From Lichenicoccus sp964242335 (GTDB taxonomy: Bacteria; Pseudomonadota; Alphaproteobacteria; Acetobacterales; Acetobacteraceae): a stretch of DNA of 64,000 nt. Shown in pieces: positions 9,272-18,357 of the stretch. Every line of letters begins with the position of its first letter. Within the stretch, counting starts at the first letter, position 1. Where the stretch lies: the NCBI GenBank assembly GCA_964242335.1, contig CAXTAY010000017.1, positions 5,336 to 69,335 of the forward strand. The letters run 5' to 3'. A program made the translations under genes and the position numbers. The notes beneath the pieces were generated by a model. That model was not told the DNA's origin. It saw only the letters and a list, made by a program, of their open reading frames with translations, and searched no databases.

Positions 9272-10918
9272 GTGTCCGAGCGTGAGACCATGGAGTTCGA
9301 CGTCGTCGTGGTCGGCGGCGGACCGGCGGGGCTGTCGGCGGCGATCCGCGTCAAGCAGCTGGCGCCCGAGGCCTCGGTCTGCCTGGTGGAGAAGGGCAGC
9401 GAGATCGGCGCCCACATCCTGTCGGGCGCGGTGATCGAGCCGCGCGCGCTCGACGAGCTGATCCCGGACTGGCGCGAGCGCGGCGCGCCGCTGGACACGC
9501 CGGCCACCGAGGACCGGATGCTGTACCTCACCGAGACGCGCAGCGTGAAGGTGCCGATGCTGGGCACGGTGATGCCGCACATGAGCAACCACGGCAACTA
9601 CATCGTCAGCCTGGGCAATGTCTGCCGCTGGCTGGGCGGGCAGGCCGAGGCGCTCGGCGTCGAGATCTATCCGGGCTTCGCCGCCTCGGAGCTGCTGGAG
9701 CAGGACGGCCGCATCGTCGGCATCGCCACCGGCGACATGGGCGTCACCCGAGAGGGCGAGCCGGGCCCGAACTTCGCCGCCGGCATGGAGCTGCGCGCGA
9801 CCTACACGCTGTTCGCCGAGGGCTGCCGCGGCAGCTTGTCCAAGCAGCTGATGAGGCGGTTCAGGCTGCGGGACGGCGTCGATCCGCAGACCTACGGGCT
9901 CGGCGTCAAGGAGCTGTGGGAGGTCCCCGCCGACCGGCACCGCCCCGGGCTGGTGCAGCACACCTTCGGCTGGCCGCTCGACCGCGCCACCTATGGCGGC
10001 TCGTGGCTGTACCATTTCGGCGAGAACCTGGTCAGCTACGGCTTCGTGGTCGGGCTGGACTACGCCAACACCTGGCTGTCGCCATTCGACGAGATGCAGC
10101 GGCTGAAGAACCACAAGGCGATCCGCGAGCACCTGGAGGGCGGCAAGCGGCTCTCCTACGGCGCCCGTGCCCTGTCCGAGGGCGGCCTGCAGTCGATCCC
10201 CCGCCTGAGCTTCCCCGGGGGCGCGCTGCTCGGCGACTCCGCGGGCTTCCTCAACGTGCCCAAGATCAAGGGCACCCACAGCGCGATGAAGTCCGGCATG
10301 CTCGCCGCCGAGGCGGTGGTCGAGGGACTGCAGGGCGATCGCCCGGCCGAGCCGGCCTCCTACACCGGACGGGTGCGGGCCTCCTGGCTGTGGAACGAGC
10401 TGCGCGACGTGCGCAACGTGCGCCCCTCCTTCGCGAAGTTCGGCACCTTCGGCGGCGCGCTCTATTCCGGCATCGACGCTATGATCCTGCGCGGCCGCGC
10501 GCCGTGGACGTTCCGGCACCGCCACGCCGACCACGAGGTGCTCGACGACCGCGCGCACTCTGCGCCGATCGTCTACCCGAAGCCGGACGGCAAGCTGACC
10601 TTCGACAAGCTGTCCTCGGTGTTCCTGTCCAACACCAACCACGAGGAGGACCAGCCGGTGCATCTGCGCCTGCGCGATCCGCAGCGCTGGCTCGAGGTCA
10701 ACTGGGAGCGGTTCCGCTCGCCGGAGAGCCGCTACTGCCCGGCGGGCGTCTACGAGGCGGTCAACACCGACGGGCTGGACGAAGGGGCGCCGCGGCTGCA
10801 GATCAACGCGCAGAACTGCGTGCACTGCAAGACCTGCGACATCAAGGATCCCACCCAGAACATCGACTGGGCAGCGCCCGAAGGCGGCGGCGGCCCGAAC
10901 TATCCCGGCGGGATGTAG
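9272..10918 (+). CDS. Electron transfer flavoprotein-ubiquinone oxidoreductase
   Basis: A 548-residue ETF dehydrogenase, a membrane-associated FAD and 4Fe-4S protein that passes electrons from reduced ETF to ubiquinone. The FAD-binding glycine motif VVVGGGPAGLSAA is at residue 10. The cluster ligands are near the end: a CP in SRYCPAGVYE, then CVHCKTCDIKDPTQNIDW. The start is a GTG 29 bases after the acyl-CoA dehydrogenase. Placement between the dehydrogenase and etfBA means the whole electron path to quinone is made from one transcript. Confidence 0.95.
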   Translation: MSERETMEFDVVVVGGGPAGLSAAIRVKQLAPEASVCLVEKGSEIGAHILSGAVIEPRALDELIPDWRERGAPLDTPATEDRMLYLTETRSVKVPMLGTVMPHMSNHGNYIVSLGNVCRWLGGQAEALGVEIYPGFAASELLEQDGRIVGIATGDMGVTREGEPGPNFAAGMELRATYTLFAEGCRGSLSKQLMRRFRLRDGVDPQTYGLGVKELWEVPADRHRPGLVQHTFGWPLDRATYGGSWLYHFGENLVSYGFVVGLDYANTWLSPFDEMQRLKNHKAIREHLEGGKRLSYGARALSEGGLQSIPRLSFPGGALLGDSAGFLNVPKIKGTHSAMKSGMLAAEAVVEGLQGDRPAEPASYTGRVRASWLWNELRDVRNVRPSFAKFGTFGGALYSGIDAMILRGRAPWTFRHRHADHEVLDDRAHSAPIVYPKPDGKLTFDKLSSVFLSNTNHEEDQPVHLRLRDPQRWLEVNWERFRSPESRYCPAGVYEAVNTDGLDEGAPRLQINAQNCVHCKTCDIKDPTQNIDWAAPEGGGGPNYPGGM

Positions 10919-10952
10919 TTCTTCTCCGCGATCCCAAGGAAATGCGAAGCCC

Positions 10953-11702
10953 ATGAAGCTGCTGGTCCCCGTCAAGCGCGTCGTCGACTACAACGTCAAG
11001 GTGCGGGTGAAATCGGACGGCTCCGGCGTCGAGACCGGGGGCGTCAAGATGTCGATGAACCCGTTCGACGAGATCGCGGTCGAGGAGGCGGTGCGGCTGA
11101 AGGAGAAGGGGGCGGCGAGCGAGATCGTCGCGGTCTCGATCGGTGCCGCGCAATGCCAGGAGACCCTGCGCACGGCGCTGGCGATGGGGGCGGACCGCGC
11201 CATCCTGGTGCTGACCGACACGCCGCCCGAGCCGCTCGCGGTGGCCAAGATCCTCCGCGTGCTGGTCGAGCGCGAGCAGCCGGGGCTGGTAGTGATGGGC
11301 AAGCAGGCGATCGACGACGACATGAACGCCACCGGGCAGATGCTGGCAGGCCTGCTCGGCTGGTCGCAGGGCACGTTCGCGAGCAGGGTGGAGCTCTCGG
11401 ACGGCGTGGCCACGGTGACGCGCGAGGTCGATGGCGGGCTGGAGACGGTGGCGCTGACGCTGCCGGCGATCATCACCACCGACCTGCGCCTGAACGAGCC
11501 GCGCTACGCCTCGCTGCCCAACATCATGAAGGCGCGCAAGAAGCCGCTGGACACCCTGACGCCGGCCGAGCTGGGGGTCGACGTGACCCCGCGCCTGGTC
11601 ACGGTCACGGTGACCGAGCCGCCCTCGCGCAAGGCCGGCATCAAGGTCGGCTCGGTGGCCGAACTGGTGGAGAAGCTGCGACACGAAGCCAAGGTGATCT
11701 GA
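10953..11702 (+). CDS. etfB: Electron transfer flavoprotein beta subunit
   Basis: A 249-residue EtfB. It begins MKLLVPVKRVVDYNVKVRV, and has the family's AMP-binding region and the GKQAIDDDMNATGQMLAGLLGW block used to recognise partner dehydrogenases. The C-terminus (LVEKLRHEAKVI) is the usual anchor to EtfA. The stop is followed after two bases by etfA. With EtfA it forms the soluble one-FAD carrier between acyl-CoA dehydrogenases and ETF-QO. Confidence 0.95.
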   Translation: MKLLVPVKRVVDYNVKVRVKSDGSGVETGGVKMSMNPFDEIAVEEAVRLKEKGAASEIVAVSIGAAQCQETLRTALAMGADRAILVLTDTPPEPLAVAKILRVLVEREQPGLVVMGKQAIDDDMNATGQMLAGLLGWSQGTFASRVELSDGVATVTREVDGGLETVALTLPAIITTDLRLNEPRYASLPNIMKARKKPLDTLTPAELGVDVTPRLVTVTVTEPPSRKAGIKVGSVAELVEKLRHEAKVI

Positions 11703-11704
11703 CC

Positions 11705-12643
11705 ATGACCGCACTCGTCCTGCTCGACCACGAGGCCGGCCAGATCAAGCAGGCGTCGCGCTCGGCGATCGCCGCCGCGGCAGCACTCGGCGAGGTGCAC
11801 GTGCTGGTCGCCGGACACGAGGTGGCGGGCCTCGCCGAGGCCGCCTCCAGGATCGCCGGGGTGGCCCGGGTGCTGTGCGCCGATGCCGCCGGCCATGCGG
11901 CGGCGCTGGCGGAGCCGCTGGCGGCGCTGCTGGTCTCGCTCGCCGGCCCGTACGACCACCTGCTCGCCGCCGCCACCGCCACCGGCAAGAACGTGATGCC
12001 GCGCCTCGCCGCCCTGCTCGACGTGCAGCCGATCAGCGAGATCGTCGCCGTGGTGGACGCCGACAGCTTCGTCCGCCCGATCTATGCCGGCAACGCGCTG
12101 GCCACGGTGCGCTCCTCGGATGCCAAGAAGGTGCTGACGGTGCGCGCCGCCGCCTTCGACCCGGCCGCCGCGGAGGGGGGTGCGGCCACCATCGAGGCGG
12201 TCACCACGGTCGAACCCGCACCGCTCTCCCGGTTCGTCTCCGCCGAGCTGTCCCGCAGCGAGCGGCCGGAACTGGCCTCGGCGCGGGTGATCGTCTCGGG
12301 CGGGCGCGGCATGCAGAACGGCGAGAATTTCCGGCTGCTCGACCCAATCGCGGACGCGCTGGGGGCTGCGATCGGCGCCTCGCGGGCGGCGGTCGATGCC
12401 GGCTTCGTGCCGAACGACTACCAGGTCGGGCAGACCGGCAAGATCGTGGCACCCGACCTCTACGTTGCCATCGGCATCTCCGGCGCGATCCAGCACCTCG
12501 CCGGCATGAAGGACAGCAAGGTCATCGTCGCGATCAACAAGGACGGCGAGGCGCCGATCTTCCAGGTGGCGGATTATGGCCTGGTCGCCGACCTGTTCCG
12601 CGCCGTGCCCGAGTTCGACGCCGAGCTGAAGCGCACCGCCTGA
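11705..12643 (+). CDS. etfA: Electron transfer flavoprotein alpha subunit
   Basis: A 312-residue EtfA, starting MTALVLLDHEAGQIKQASRS two bases after etfB. The C-terminal FAD-binding domain is clear: VSGGRGMQNGENF, VDAGFVPNDYQVGQTGK and the ISGAIQHLAGMKDSK loop. A longer open frame reaches back into etfB, but the conserved family start is at 11705. The stop abuts the stop of the convergent methyltransferase gene, and the shared CCTGATCAGG palindrome spans the junction. Last gene of the operon. Confidence 0.95.
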   Translation: MTALVLLDHEAGQIKQASRSAIAAAAALGEVHVLVAGHEVAGLAEAASRIAGVARVLCADAAGHAAALAEPLAALLVSLAGPYDHLLAAATATGKNVMPRLAALLDVQPISEIVAVVDADSFVRPIYAGNALATVRSSDAKKVLTVRAAAFDPAAAEGGAATIEAVTTVEPAPLSRFVSAELSRSERPELASARVIVSGGRGMQNGENFRLLDPIADALGAAIGASRAAVDAGFVPNDYQVGQTGKIVAPDLYVAIGISGAIQHLAGMKDSKVIVAINKDGEAPIFQVADYGLVADLFRAVPEFDAELKRTA

Positions 12644-13462
12644 TCAGGCCGGCTTTCGCGCCACGATGAGCTGGCTCTTGGGCAGGGCGTCGTCCATCGC
12701 CTGCTTCACCGCGATGCCGGCGGGCGTGTCGAGCAGCGCGTCCCAGCTGCGCTCCCAGTGCTCCAGCGCCGGATGGAACGGGGCCTCCAGCTTCACGTCG
12801 CAGCTCCAGAACATCGCCCACCACAGCGCCTGGTAGAAGCCGTAGCAGCCGCGGCTCTCGATGCTGAGCCCGGCCGACTGCACCAGGGCGTCGAACTCCT
12901 CGCGCTCGAAGATGCGCAGGTGGTTCGGCGGCCGCCAGCACAGCTCGGGCGCCAGACGCTGCTGCAGCCGCTCGGCGGCGGGGTCGGGCACCGTGAGCAG
13001 GTAGAGCGCGCCGGGCCGGCCGACGCGAACCAGCTCCGCCATCAGCCGTCCGGGGTCGATCACGTGCTCGAGCACCTCGGTGCAGACGATCCGGGTCGCG
13101 AGGTCGTCGGGCAGCGGAATCGGATCGCAGTCGCTAACCAGCGTCTCGATGCGACGCGCGCCAGTGCCCTGCAGGCGGGTGCGCGCGGTGGCGACGCAGC
13201 CCGGGTCGATGTCGGCCAGGATCACGTGTGCGCCCAGCCGGGCGCAGAAGGCGGCGTTGCCGCCGTCGCCGCAGCCGGCATCCAGCACCACGTCGTCGGC
13301 CCGCACGTCGAAGCCGCGGAACAGCTCGCCGGTGGCGTTCTGGAACCAGCCGCGCAGCTGCGCGTCGCGCAGGCCGATCCCGGCCCCCGGCGGCAGCGCG
13401 CCCAGCCCAAGGTCGGGCGCCGGGTCGGGCTGGTGCACGCGGCGCCTGCGGCCCCACCTCAC
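12644..13462 (-). CDS. Class I SAM-dependent methyltransferase
   Basis: About 272 residues. The SAM-binding motif I is VVLDAGCGDGGNAAF, followed by an acidic end of strand two (ILADIDPGCVATAR) and motif TRIVCTEVLEHVIDP, as in UbiG/Methyltransf_11-type enzymes. The GTG start at 13462 overlaps the acyltransferase stop (GTGA). A much longer frame upstream overlaps the acyltransferase and is rejected. It is the last gene of the glycan operon, so the likely target is a sugar or glycan precursor, but the sequence does not show the acceptor. Confidence 0.85.
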   Translation of the reverse strand: MRWGRRRRVHQPDPAPDLGLGALPPGAGIGLRDAQLRGWFQNATGELFRGFDVRADDVVLDAGCGDGGNAAFCARLGAHVILADIDPGCVATARTRLQGTGARRIETLVSDCDPIPLPDDLATRIVCTEVLEHVIDPGRLMAELVRVGRPGALYLLTVPDPAAERLQQRLAPELCWRPPNHLRIFEREEFDALVQSAGLSIESRGCYGFYQALWWAMFWSCDVKLEAPFHPALEHWERSWDALLDTPAGIAVKQAMDDALPKSQLIVARKPA

Positions 13463-14643
13463 GACGCCAGCCGCCGACGCGTCATCCGCCCGGCGATGGC
13501 GGCGCCGTGCCGGCGCAGCGGCTGCTCGACCAGCCGGTGGTTCAGCTCGCTGAGCGACAGCAGCAGCACCAGCGCGGTGACCGCGAAGCAGCGCCAGAAG
13601 CTGCCGTCGAACACCGTGCCCGGCGGCGACAGGCGGAACCAGATCTCCCGGGTGGCCGCAAAGGCGGGGATGTGGATCAGGTAGATGCCGTAGGAGCGGC
13701 TGCCCAGCCACAGCATCAGGCGACGCGGCAGCAGGCCGGCTGCCAGGTAGTCGCGGTCGTAGCTCGCGACCCACACCAGGACACCGCCGAGAAGCGCGAT
13801 CAGCCCGATATTGAGGCTCGGGCCGACCACCTGCTCGGTGCCGAGCGCGCCCAGCAGCAGGATCGGCAGCGTCAGCATCACGATGCCGGCGCGGCGGCGG
13901 TGCAGCGGCCGCGGCTCGCACAGCCGCCAGGCGGGGGTGTCGCTCCAGAACGCCAGCAGCACGCCGAGCGCCAGCGCGCCGCTTCGCGTCACCATGGTCA
14001 GCGGCAGGTGCGGCGCCTGGAACTGCGCCAGCACCACCAGGCCCAGCAGCCAGGGCAGGCGGCGGCGCAACAGGAAGATCAGCAGCGGCAGCGCCAGGTA
14101 GAACTGCTCCTCCAGCGACAGGCTCCAGTACGGGAAGGTGGTGCCGTACGGCAGCCGGCCGTAGCCGTCGGCGAGGTGGAAGTTGGCGACGTCCAGCAGG
14201 CCCGCGATCATGCTGCGGTAGTTCACCAGGGGCGTGCTGAACAGGCCGCTGCGGTTGAAGGCGATGCTGGCCAGGAACGGGATCAGCAGCCACAGCCAGG
14301 CCGACGGCAGCAGACGCCAGGCGCGCCGGGTCCAGAAGGCGAGCGTGTCGTTGAGGAAGTCGAGCCTGCCGCCGTCGCCCGTCGTCATCGGCAGCAGGCT
14401 GCGGCCGATGACGAAGCCGGAGATCACGAAGAACAGGTCCACCCCGGGCCAGCCGCGCCAGTACCGGCCGAACGCGTCCAGCGACGGGCTGTGCCAGCCC
14501 ACCAGGTTGATCGGCAGGTGCTCGATCAGCACCATCACCACCGCGATCCCGCGCAGCAGCTCGATGTCGGCGATGCGCCGGTGCCTGTCGCGGTCCGGGT
14601 GCAGCGCCGGCGCGGACGCGGGAGCGCCCGCGAGATGGTTCAT
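13459..14643 (-). CDS. Membrane acyltransferase, OafA/YrhL family
   Basis: A 394-residue acyltransferase-3 protein with about ten hydrophobic helices. The N-terminus has the family's RRIADIELLRGIAVVMVLIEHL with the essential histidine, and DLFFVISGFVIGRSL. GTTFPYWSLSLEEQFYLALP is the second signature. These proteins O-acetylate lipopolysaccharide, exopolysaccharide or peptidoglycan sugars in the inner membrane. Start and stop overlap both neighbours by four bases, so it is translated together with the glycosyltransferases and probably decorates their product. Confidence 0.9.
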   Translation of the reverse strand: MNHLAGAPASAPALHPDRDRHRRIADIELLRGIAVVMVLIEHLPINLVGWHSPSLDAFGRYWRGWPGVDLFFVISGFVIGRSLLPMTTGDGGRLDFLNDTLAFWTRRAWRLLPSAWLWLLIPFLASIAFNRSGLFSTPLVNYRSMIAGLLDVANFHLADGYGRLPYGTTFPYWSLSLEEQFYLALPLLIFLLRRRLPWLLGLVVLAQFQAPHLPLTMVTRSGALALGVLLAFWSDTPAWRLCEPRPLHRRRAGIVMLTLPILLLGALGTEQVVGPSLNIGLIALLGGVLVWVASYDRDYLAAGLLPRRLMLWLGSRSYGIYLIHIPAFAATREIWFRLSPPGTVFDGSFWRCFAVTALVLLLSLSELNHRLVEQPLRRHGAAIAGRMTRRRLAS

Positions 14644-15923
14644 TCCGCCGCGTCCACGAACCGCGCGGGCTCGATCCCGAGCACGCTGCGCAGCCGCTGC
14701 TCGACCACGGCCTCAGAGCAGTGCCGACGCAGCGACTCGCGGGCGGCCGCCGACATGCGCCCGTAGCGCGCCGGCTCCTCGGTCGCGACCTGGTAGCTCT
14801 CGGCGTACGCGGCGACCAGGCTGCCGAAATCGATGCGCCAGCGCAGCGTGCGGTACACCGCCCGCTCATCGTGCGGCCAGCTGCAAGGCTCGCGGCTGCA
14901 CCGCACCGTGAAGGCGCAGTGCTCGTCGACGTAGTCCGCCATCGCGGTGTTGCGCGGCGCGATCGCCGGCTTGCCGGCCGACATAAACTCCATCAGCGGC
15001 AGGCACTGCCCCTCGCCGTGCGAGGCGTTGACCACGAACGTGGTCGCGCACACCAGCGCCTCGTAGGAGTCGTTGTCCAGGAAGCCCGCGATCAGCACCA
15101 CGCGGCAGCGGAACGGGCGGTGCTTCGACAGGTCCTCCAGCATCGCACTCAGGCTGTGCGCGCTGTCGCGCTGGGTCAGCTTGAACACCAGCGTGGCGTC
15201 AGGCCGGTCGCGCAGCGCCCAGATGAAGCCCGCGAGCATGTCGAACCAGTTCTTGCGCATGTCGACCGGGTTGAAGACGGTGGCGTAGACCACGCCGTCG
15301 AGCACGACCTCGACCGGTCCCGCCGGTTCGGGCGGCAGCGGCGCATAGCCGACCTCGCGCCGCCGCGGCGAGGCGTAGGTGGCGAGCTCCACCCGGCGGG
15401 TGTCGATCACCTGGCCGCGCACCAGCAGGCGACGCTGGCCGCCGCGGGCCGGCCGGTCGCCGAGTGCGGCGAAGCGGTCCCAGACCGGGGCCGGGATCGC
15501 GGTGATCGGGAACTCCTCTCCCAGTGCCGCGCGGGTGACGCGCACGCAGTGCTCGCTGTGGGTGATGGCACGGCCGAGGCGGCGCAGCGTGTAGCGCCAG
15601 TCGGAGCGCGGATCGCCGTTCCAGTCCTCGTCCGGCAGGCTCTCGAACTCCCAGGCGAATACCGGGATGGTCGGGCAGGCGAGCTCGACCGGGACCTTGT
15701 GCGGCGGCTCGAAGCAGAGGAACACGCAGGGCTCGCCGCGCGCCTGGAACTGCCGGTAGAGCACGTCCACCTCGCGCGCCGGATCGCGGGTGAAGATGAC
15801 CAGCCCGAGCCGCTCGAGCAGGGGACGGAACGCGCGCAGCACGAACCAGTAGCTGTACTCCGCGGTGCCCAGCCTGCCCTCGAGGCTGCCCAGGTCGGTC
15901 TCGCTGTAGATGATGACGATCAT
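14640..15923 (-). CDS. Glycosyltransferase, GT-B fold (second paralog)
   Basis: A 427-residue protein starting MIVIIYSETDLGSLEGRLG. The C-terminal half has the features of GT4-like enzymes: VVYATVFNPVDMRKNWFDML, then a nucleotide-sugar-binding stretch EGQCLPLMEFMSAGKPAIAPRNTAMADYV. It is a paralog of the gene directly upstream, sharing the blocks FLCFEPPHK, FAWEFESLPDEDWNGDPRSDWR and the E-G-x-C-L-P-L-M-E-F-M-S-A-G motif, but lacks that gene's proline-rich insert. The ATG overlaps the upstream stop (ATGA). The product is probably a surface or capsular polysaccharide; donor and acceptor are unknown. Confidence 0.82.
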   Translation of the reverse strand: MIVIIYSETDLGSLEGRLGTAEYSYWFVLRAFRPLLERLGLVIFTRDPAREVDVLYRQFQARGEPCVFLCFEPPHKVPVELACPTIPVFAWEFESLPDEDWNGDPRSDWRYTLRRLGRAITHSEHCVRVTRAALGEEFPITAIPAPVWDRFAALGDRPARGGQRRLLVRGQVIDTRRVELATYASPRRREVGYAPLPPEPAGPVEVVLDGVVYATVFNPVDMRKNWFDMLAGFIWALRDRPDATLVFKLTQRDSAHSLSAMLEDLSKHRPFRCRVVLIAGFLDNDSYEALVCATTFVVNASHGEGQCLPLMEFMSAGKPAIAPRNTAMADYVDEHCAFTVRCSREPCSWPHDERAVYRTLRWRIDFGSLVAAYAESYQVATEEPARYGRMSAAARESLRRHCSEAVVEQRLRSVLGIEPARFVDAAE

Positions 15924-17509
15924 CGGCCCAGTCCTGGCGAGGGTCCTGGCGAGGGTCCTGGCGAGGGTCCCGGCGCCCGGACCAGGGCACGCTCCAGCTT
16001 GTCGCGCACCACGGGCAGCGAGCAGGTCCGCCGCATCGCCTGCCGCGCGGCCTGCGCCATGGCGGCGTAGCGCGCCGCATCCTCGGTGGCGACGCGGTAG
16101 CTGTCGCGATAGGCCTGCATCAGCGAGTCCCACTCGAGCCGGTGCCGCATGGTGCGGAACAGGTCGCGCGGATCGTGCGGCCAGACGTTGTATTCGACGC
16201 CGGAGCGCAGCACGAAGGCGCAGGCGGGCTCGACGTAGTCGGCCATCGCGGTGTGGTCGGGCGCCAGCGCCGGACGGCCCGCGCTCATGAACTCCATCAG
16301 CGGCAGGCACAGGCCCTCGCAGGACGAGCTGTTGACGTAGTAGTCGGTCGCCGCCACCAGCGCCTCGTACTCGGCATCGTCCAGCCAGCCCTGCAGCACC
16401 AGCACCCGGCAGCGGAACGGCTGCAGCAGCCGGATCAGGATCGCCAGCGACCCCTCGAAGGCGAAGCGGTCGTGGTGCACCATCTTCAGCACCAGGGTCG
16501 CATCCGGCTCGTCGCGGAACGCCCAGCAGAACGCGGTCAGCATGTCGTGCCAGTTCTTGCGGCCGTCTGCCGGGTTGAGCACGCTGGTGTACACCACGCC
16601 TCCCAGCCTGACTGACTGCACCGGCTCGACCGGCCGCGGCGGCAGCTTCGGCGCCGGCCGGGGCGGGGGTGCCGGCGGTGGCGCAGGCGGCGGTGGCGGT
16701 GGTCGCAGCAGCAGGCGGACGCGGTTGTAGCCGCGGCCCGCGCGCGAGAGTGCGCGGATCGCCGGACGCGGCAGCAGCGGGTCGCGGATCGCCTCGCGAT
16801 ACCAGCGCAGGCCGTAATAGCGCGATACCCCGATGCTGGTGCGCAGCGGCGAGCGCATCGGTGGCGCCGGCGGCGGTGGCTCGGGCACGACGACGGGTGC
16901 CGGTTCGGGCTCCGGCGGCGGCGGCACCCAGGGCGGCCGCTCCAGGTAGGGACCGTAGCCGCGACTGTCATAGACGCTGCCGCGTATCCTGATCACGCGG
17001 GTGCGGGCAGCGCTGATGCGGCCGTTGCTGATGCGGCCAGTGACGCGGCCGAGGGCGGCGAAGCGTTCCGGCAGCGCCACCGCGACCACGCTGACCGGGA
17101 AGTCGGCACCCATCGCCGCGCGCACCGTAGCGGCGGCGTGCTCGGACAGGGTGATCGCACGCCCGTGCGCCGCGAACACGCTGCGCCAGTCGCTGCGCGG
17201 ATCGCCGTCGAGGGCCTCGTCGGGGATGTTGCTGAACTCCCAGGCGAACACGCAGATCGTGGGACAGCGCAGCCGCACCGGCGCCTTGTGTGGCGGCGTG
17301 AAGCAGAGGAACACGCAGTCCCGGCCGGTCCGGCACTCCGCGTCGTAGAGCGCGTCGACCTCGGACGGCTCGCGCACCAGCACGATGCGGCCGAGGCTTT
17401 CCAGCGCCGCACGGTATCCGTCCAGCACGAAGAAATAGCTGTAGTCCGGACGCCCGAGCGCGTCGGCGATGCTGTCGCGGTCGAGTTCGGCGTAGAGCAT
17501 GAAGGTCAT
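15920..17509 (-). CDS. Glycosyltransferase, GT-B fold, with proline-rich linker (first paralog)
   Basis: About 529 residues from the ATG at 17509 (MTFMLYAELDRDS); a short extension from upstream GTG codons cannot be excluded. It has the same N-terminal region (FLCFTPPHKAPV, FAWEFSNIPDEALDGDPRSDWR) and C-terminal GT motif (CEGLCLPLMEFMSAGRPALAP) as the next gene. Between them is an insert of about 120 residues made of proline-rich blocks flanking a short basic segment with TSIGVSRYYGLRWYREA, a motif common in proteobacterial surface-glycan glycosyltransferases. The C-terminus ends in a 12-base tandem repeat (15931-15978) encoding P-S-P-G units. First gene of the operon. Confidence 0.8.
   Translation of the reverse strand: MTFMLYAELDRDSIADALGRPDYSYFFVLDGYRAALESLGRIVLVREPSEVDALYDAECRTGRDCVFLCFTPPHKAPVRLRCPTICVFAWEFSNIPDEALDGDPRSDWRSVFAAHGRAITLSEHAAATVRAAMGADFPVSVVAVALPERFAALGRVTGRISNGRISAARTRVIRIRGSVYDSRGYGPYLERPPWVPPPPEPEPAPVVVPEPPPPAPPMRSPLRTSIGVSRYYGLRWYREAIRDPLLPRPAIRALSRAGRGYNRVRLLLRPPPPPPAPPPAPPPRPAPKLPPRPVEPVQSVRLGGVVYTSVLNPADGRKNWHDMLTAFCWAFRDEPDATLVLKMVHHDRFAFEGSLAILIRLLQPFRCRVLVLQGWLDDAEYEALVAATDYYVNSSSCEGLCLPLMEFMSAGRPALAPDHTAMADYVEPACAFVLRSGVEYNVWPHDPRDLFRTMRHRLEWDSLMQAYRDSYRVATEDAARYAAMAQAARQAMRRTCSLPVVRDKLERALVRAPGPSPGPSPGPSPGLGR
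15931..15978. repeat. 12-base tandem repeat at the end of a glycosyltransferase gene
   Basis: Three perfect copies of GTCCTGGCGAGG (15931-15942, 15943-15954, 15955-15966) and one degenerate copy up to 15978. On the minus strand they encode repeated Pro-Ser-Pro-Gly at the C-terminus of the upstream glycosyltransferase, directly before the overlapping start of the next gene. Copy number may vary between strains, and because the unit is 12 bases the frame would be kept. Confidence 0.85.
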
Positions 17510-17806
17510 CGGGCGGGAGGTGCGGATGTCGCGCACCGCATCCGGCGTGGCTAGCACTGCAGCCTGATCCAAGCCCTGCTCCGGCACCCGAGCGCCTACG
17601 CCCGCCAAATCCTCTGCGGCCAGACTACCGGCAGTCCGCTCGGTCCCACAACCCATCGCCGAAGATCCCACGTCGTGCCGCGCCGCTCGCCGCTGCAACA
17701 CGAATCGGTATCGGAACGTTGCGGACGCGTCGATATCGCGCCAGGTCGACCGGAAGGACCGGTGCGTCGGTGAAGACGCCGAGGTGCCGCGTGTGCAAGG
17801 CCGGAG
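17510..17806. other. Space between the glycosyltransferase operon and tRNA-Ala
   Basis: No supported gene. The minus-strand frame of the first glycosyltransferase stays open through here, but its translation shows no recognisable domain. I see no convincing sigma-70 promoter for the operon. Confidence 0.4.
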
Positions 17807-17882
17807 TGGTGGAGCTGAGGGGAATCGAACCCCTGACCTCCTCATTGCGAACGAGGCGCTCTACCAACTGAGCTACAGCCCC
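17807..17882 (-). tRNA. tRNA-Ala (anticodon CGC)
   Basis: A 76-base cloverleaf on the minus strand. The acceptor stem pairs GGGGCTG with CAGCTCC (one G-T), the D arm is GTAGCTCAGTTGGTAGAGC, the anticodon loop TTCGCAA gives CGC (reads GCG alanine codons), the T loop is GGTTCGATTCC, and CCA is encoded. The GGGGC..GTAGCTCAG start is typical of bacterial alanine tRNAs. Confidence 0.95.
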
Positions 17883-18031
17883 GCCTTGCAGGCGGCGGAA
17901 AGTAGCCAACGCCAAGGCTAAGTCAAGGGAGGCCCTCGGCGCAGCCCGGCGATCCCGACCCCGCCCGCGCGACATTGCGTGTCCCTCGCCGGCTCGCTAG
18001 CTTCCGGCACCGTGCAGCGAGGCGCCTCTTC

Positions 18032-18346
18032 GTGGTCCTGTCGAGCCTGTTCCAGCTTCTCTTCCTGCTGATCCAGCTGTTCTCCTGGGCGCTGATCCTG
18101 TCCTGCGTGTTCAGCATGCTGTTCGCGTTCGGCGTGCTCGACCCGCGCAACCGGATGGTCTGGAACGTCGGCAACTTCCTCAACCGGGTCACCGAGCCGG
18201 CGCTGGCGCCGGTGCGCCGCGTCATGCCGAACTTCGGCAACGTCGATCTGTCGCCGCTGGTGGTGCTGCTGCTGATCCGCTACCTGCTGGTGCCGCTGCT
18301 GACGGAGGTCGAGATCCGGCTCGCAGGCAGCGGCTTCGGCGTATGA
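18032..18346 (+). CDS. YggT family membrane protein
   Basis: About 104 residues with two hydrophobic segments, as expected for YggT proteins (integral membrane, linked to membrane or division functions and osmotic tolerance). Between the helices are LDPRNRMVWNVGNFLNRVTEPALAPVRRVMP and DLSPLVVLLLIRYL, the family signature. I chose the GTG at 18032 because a TTG at 17975 adds a basic tail absent from relatives. The creatininase-like gene follows after 11 bases. Confidence 0.85.
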   Translation: MVLSSLFQLLFLLIQLFSWALILSCVFSMLFAFGVLDPRNRMVWNVGNFLNRVTEPALAPVRRVMPNFGNVDLSPLVVLLLIRYLLVPLLTEVEIRLAGSGFGV

Positions 18347-18357
18347 GCGCCAGCTAG

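Noticed and set aside
11153..11704. Possible N-terminal extension of EtfA
   Set aside because: The extension lies wholly within etfB in another frame; EtfA homologs begin at the ATG at 11705.
13463..14869. Possible long N-terminal part fused to the methyltransferase
   Set aside because: It overlaps the acyltransferase gene antisense to no domain; the GTG overlapping the acyltransferase stop fits the operon pattern.
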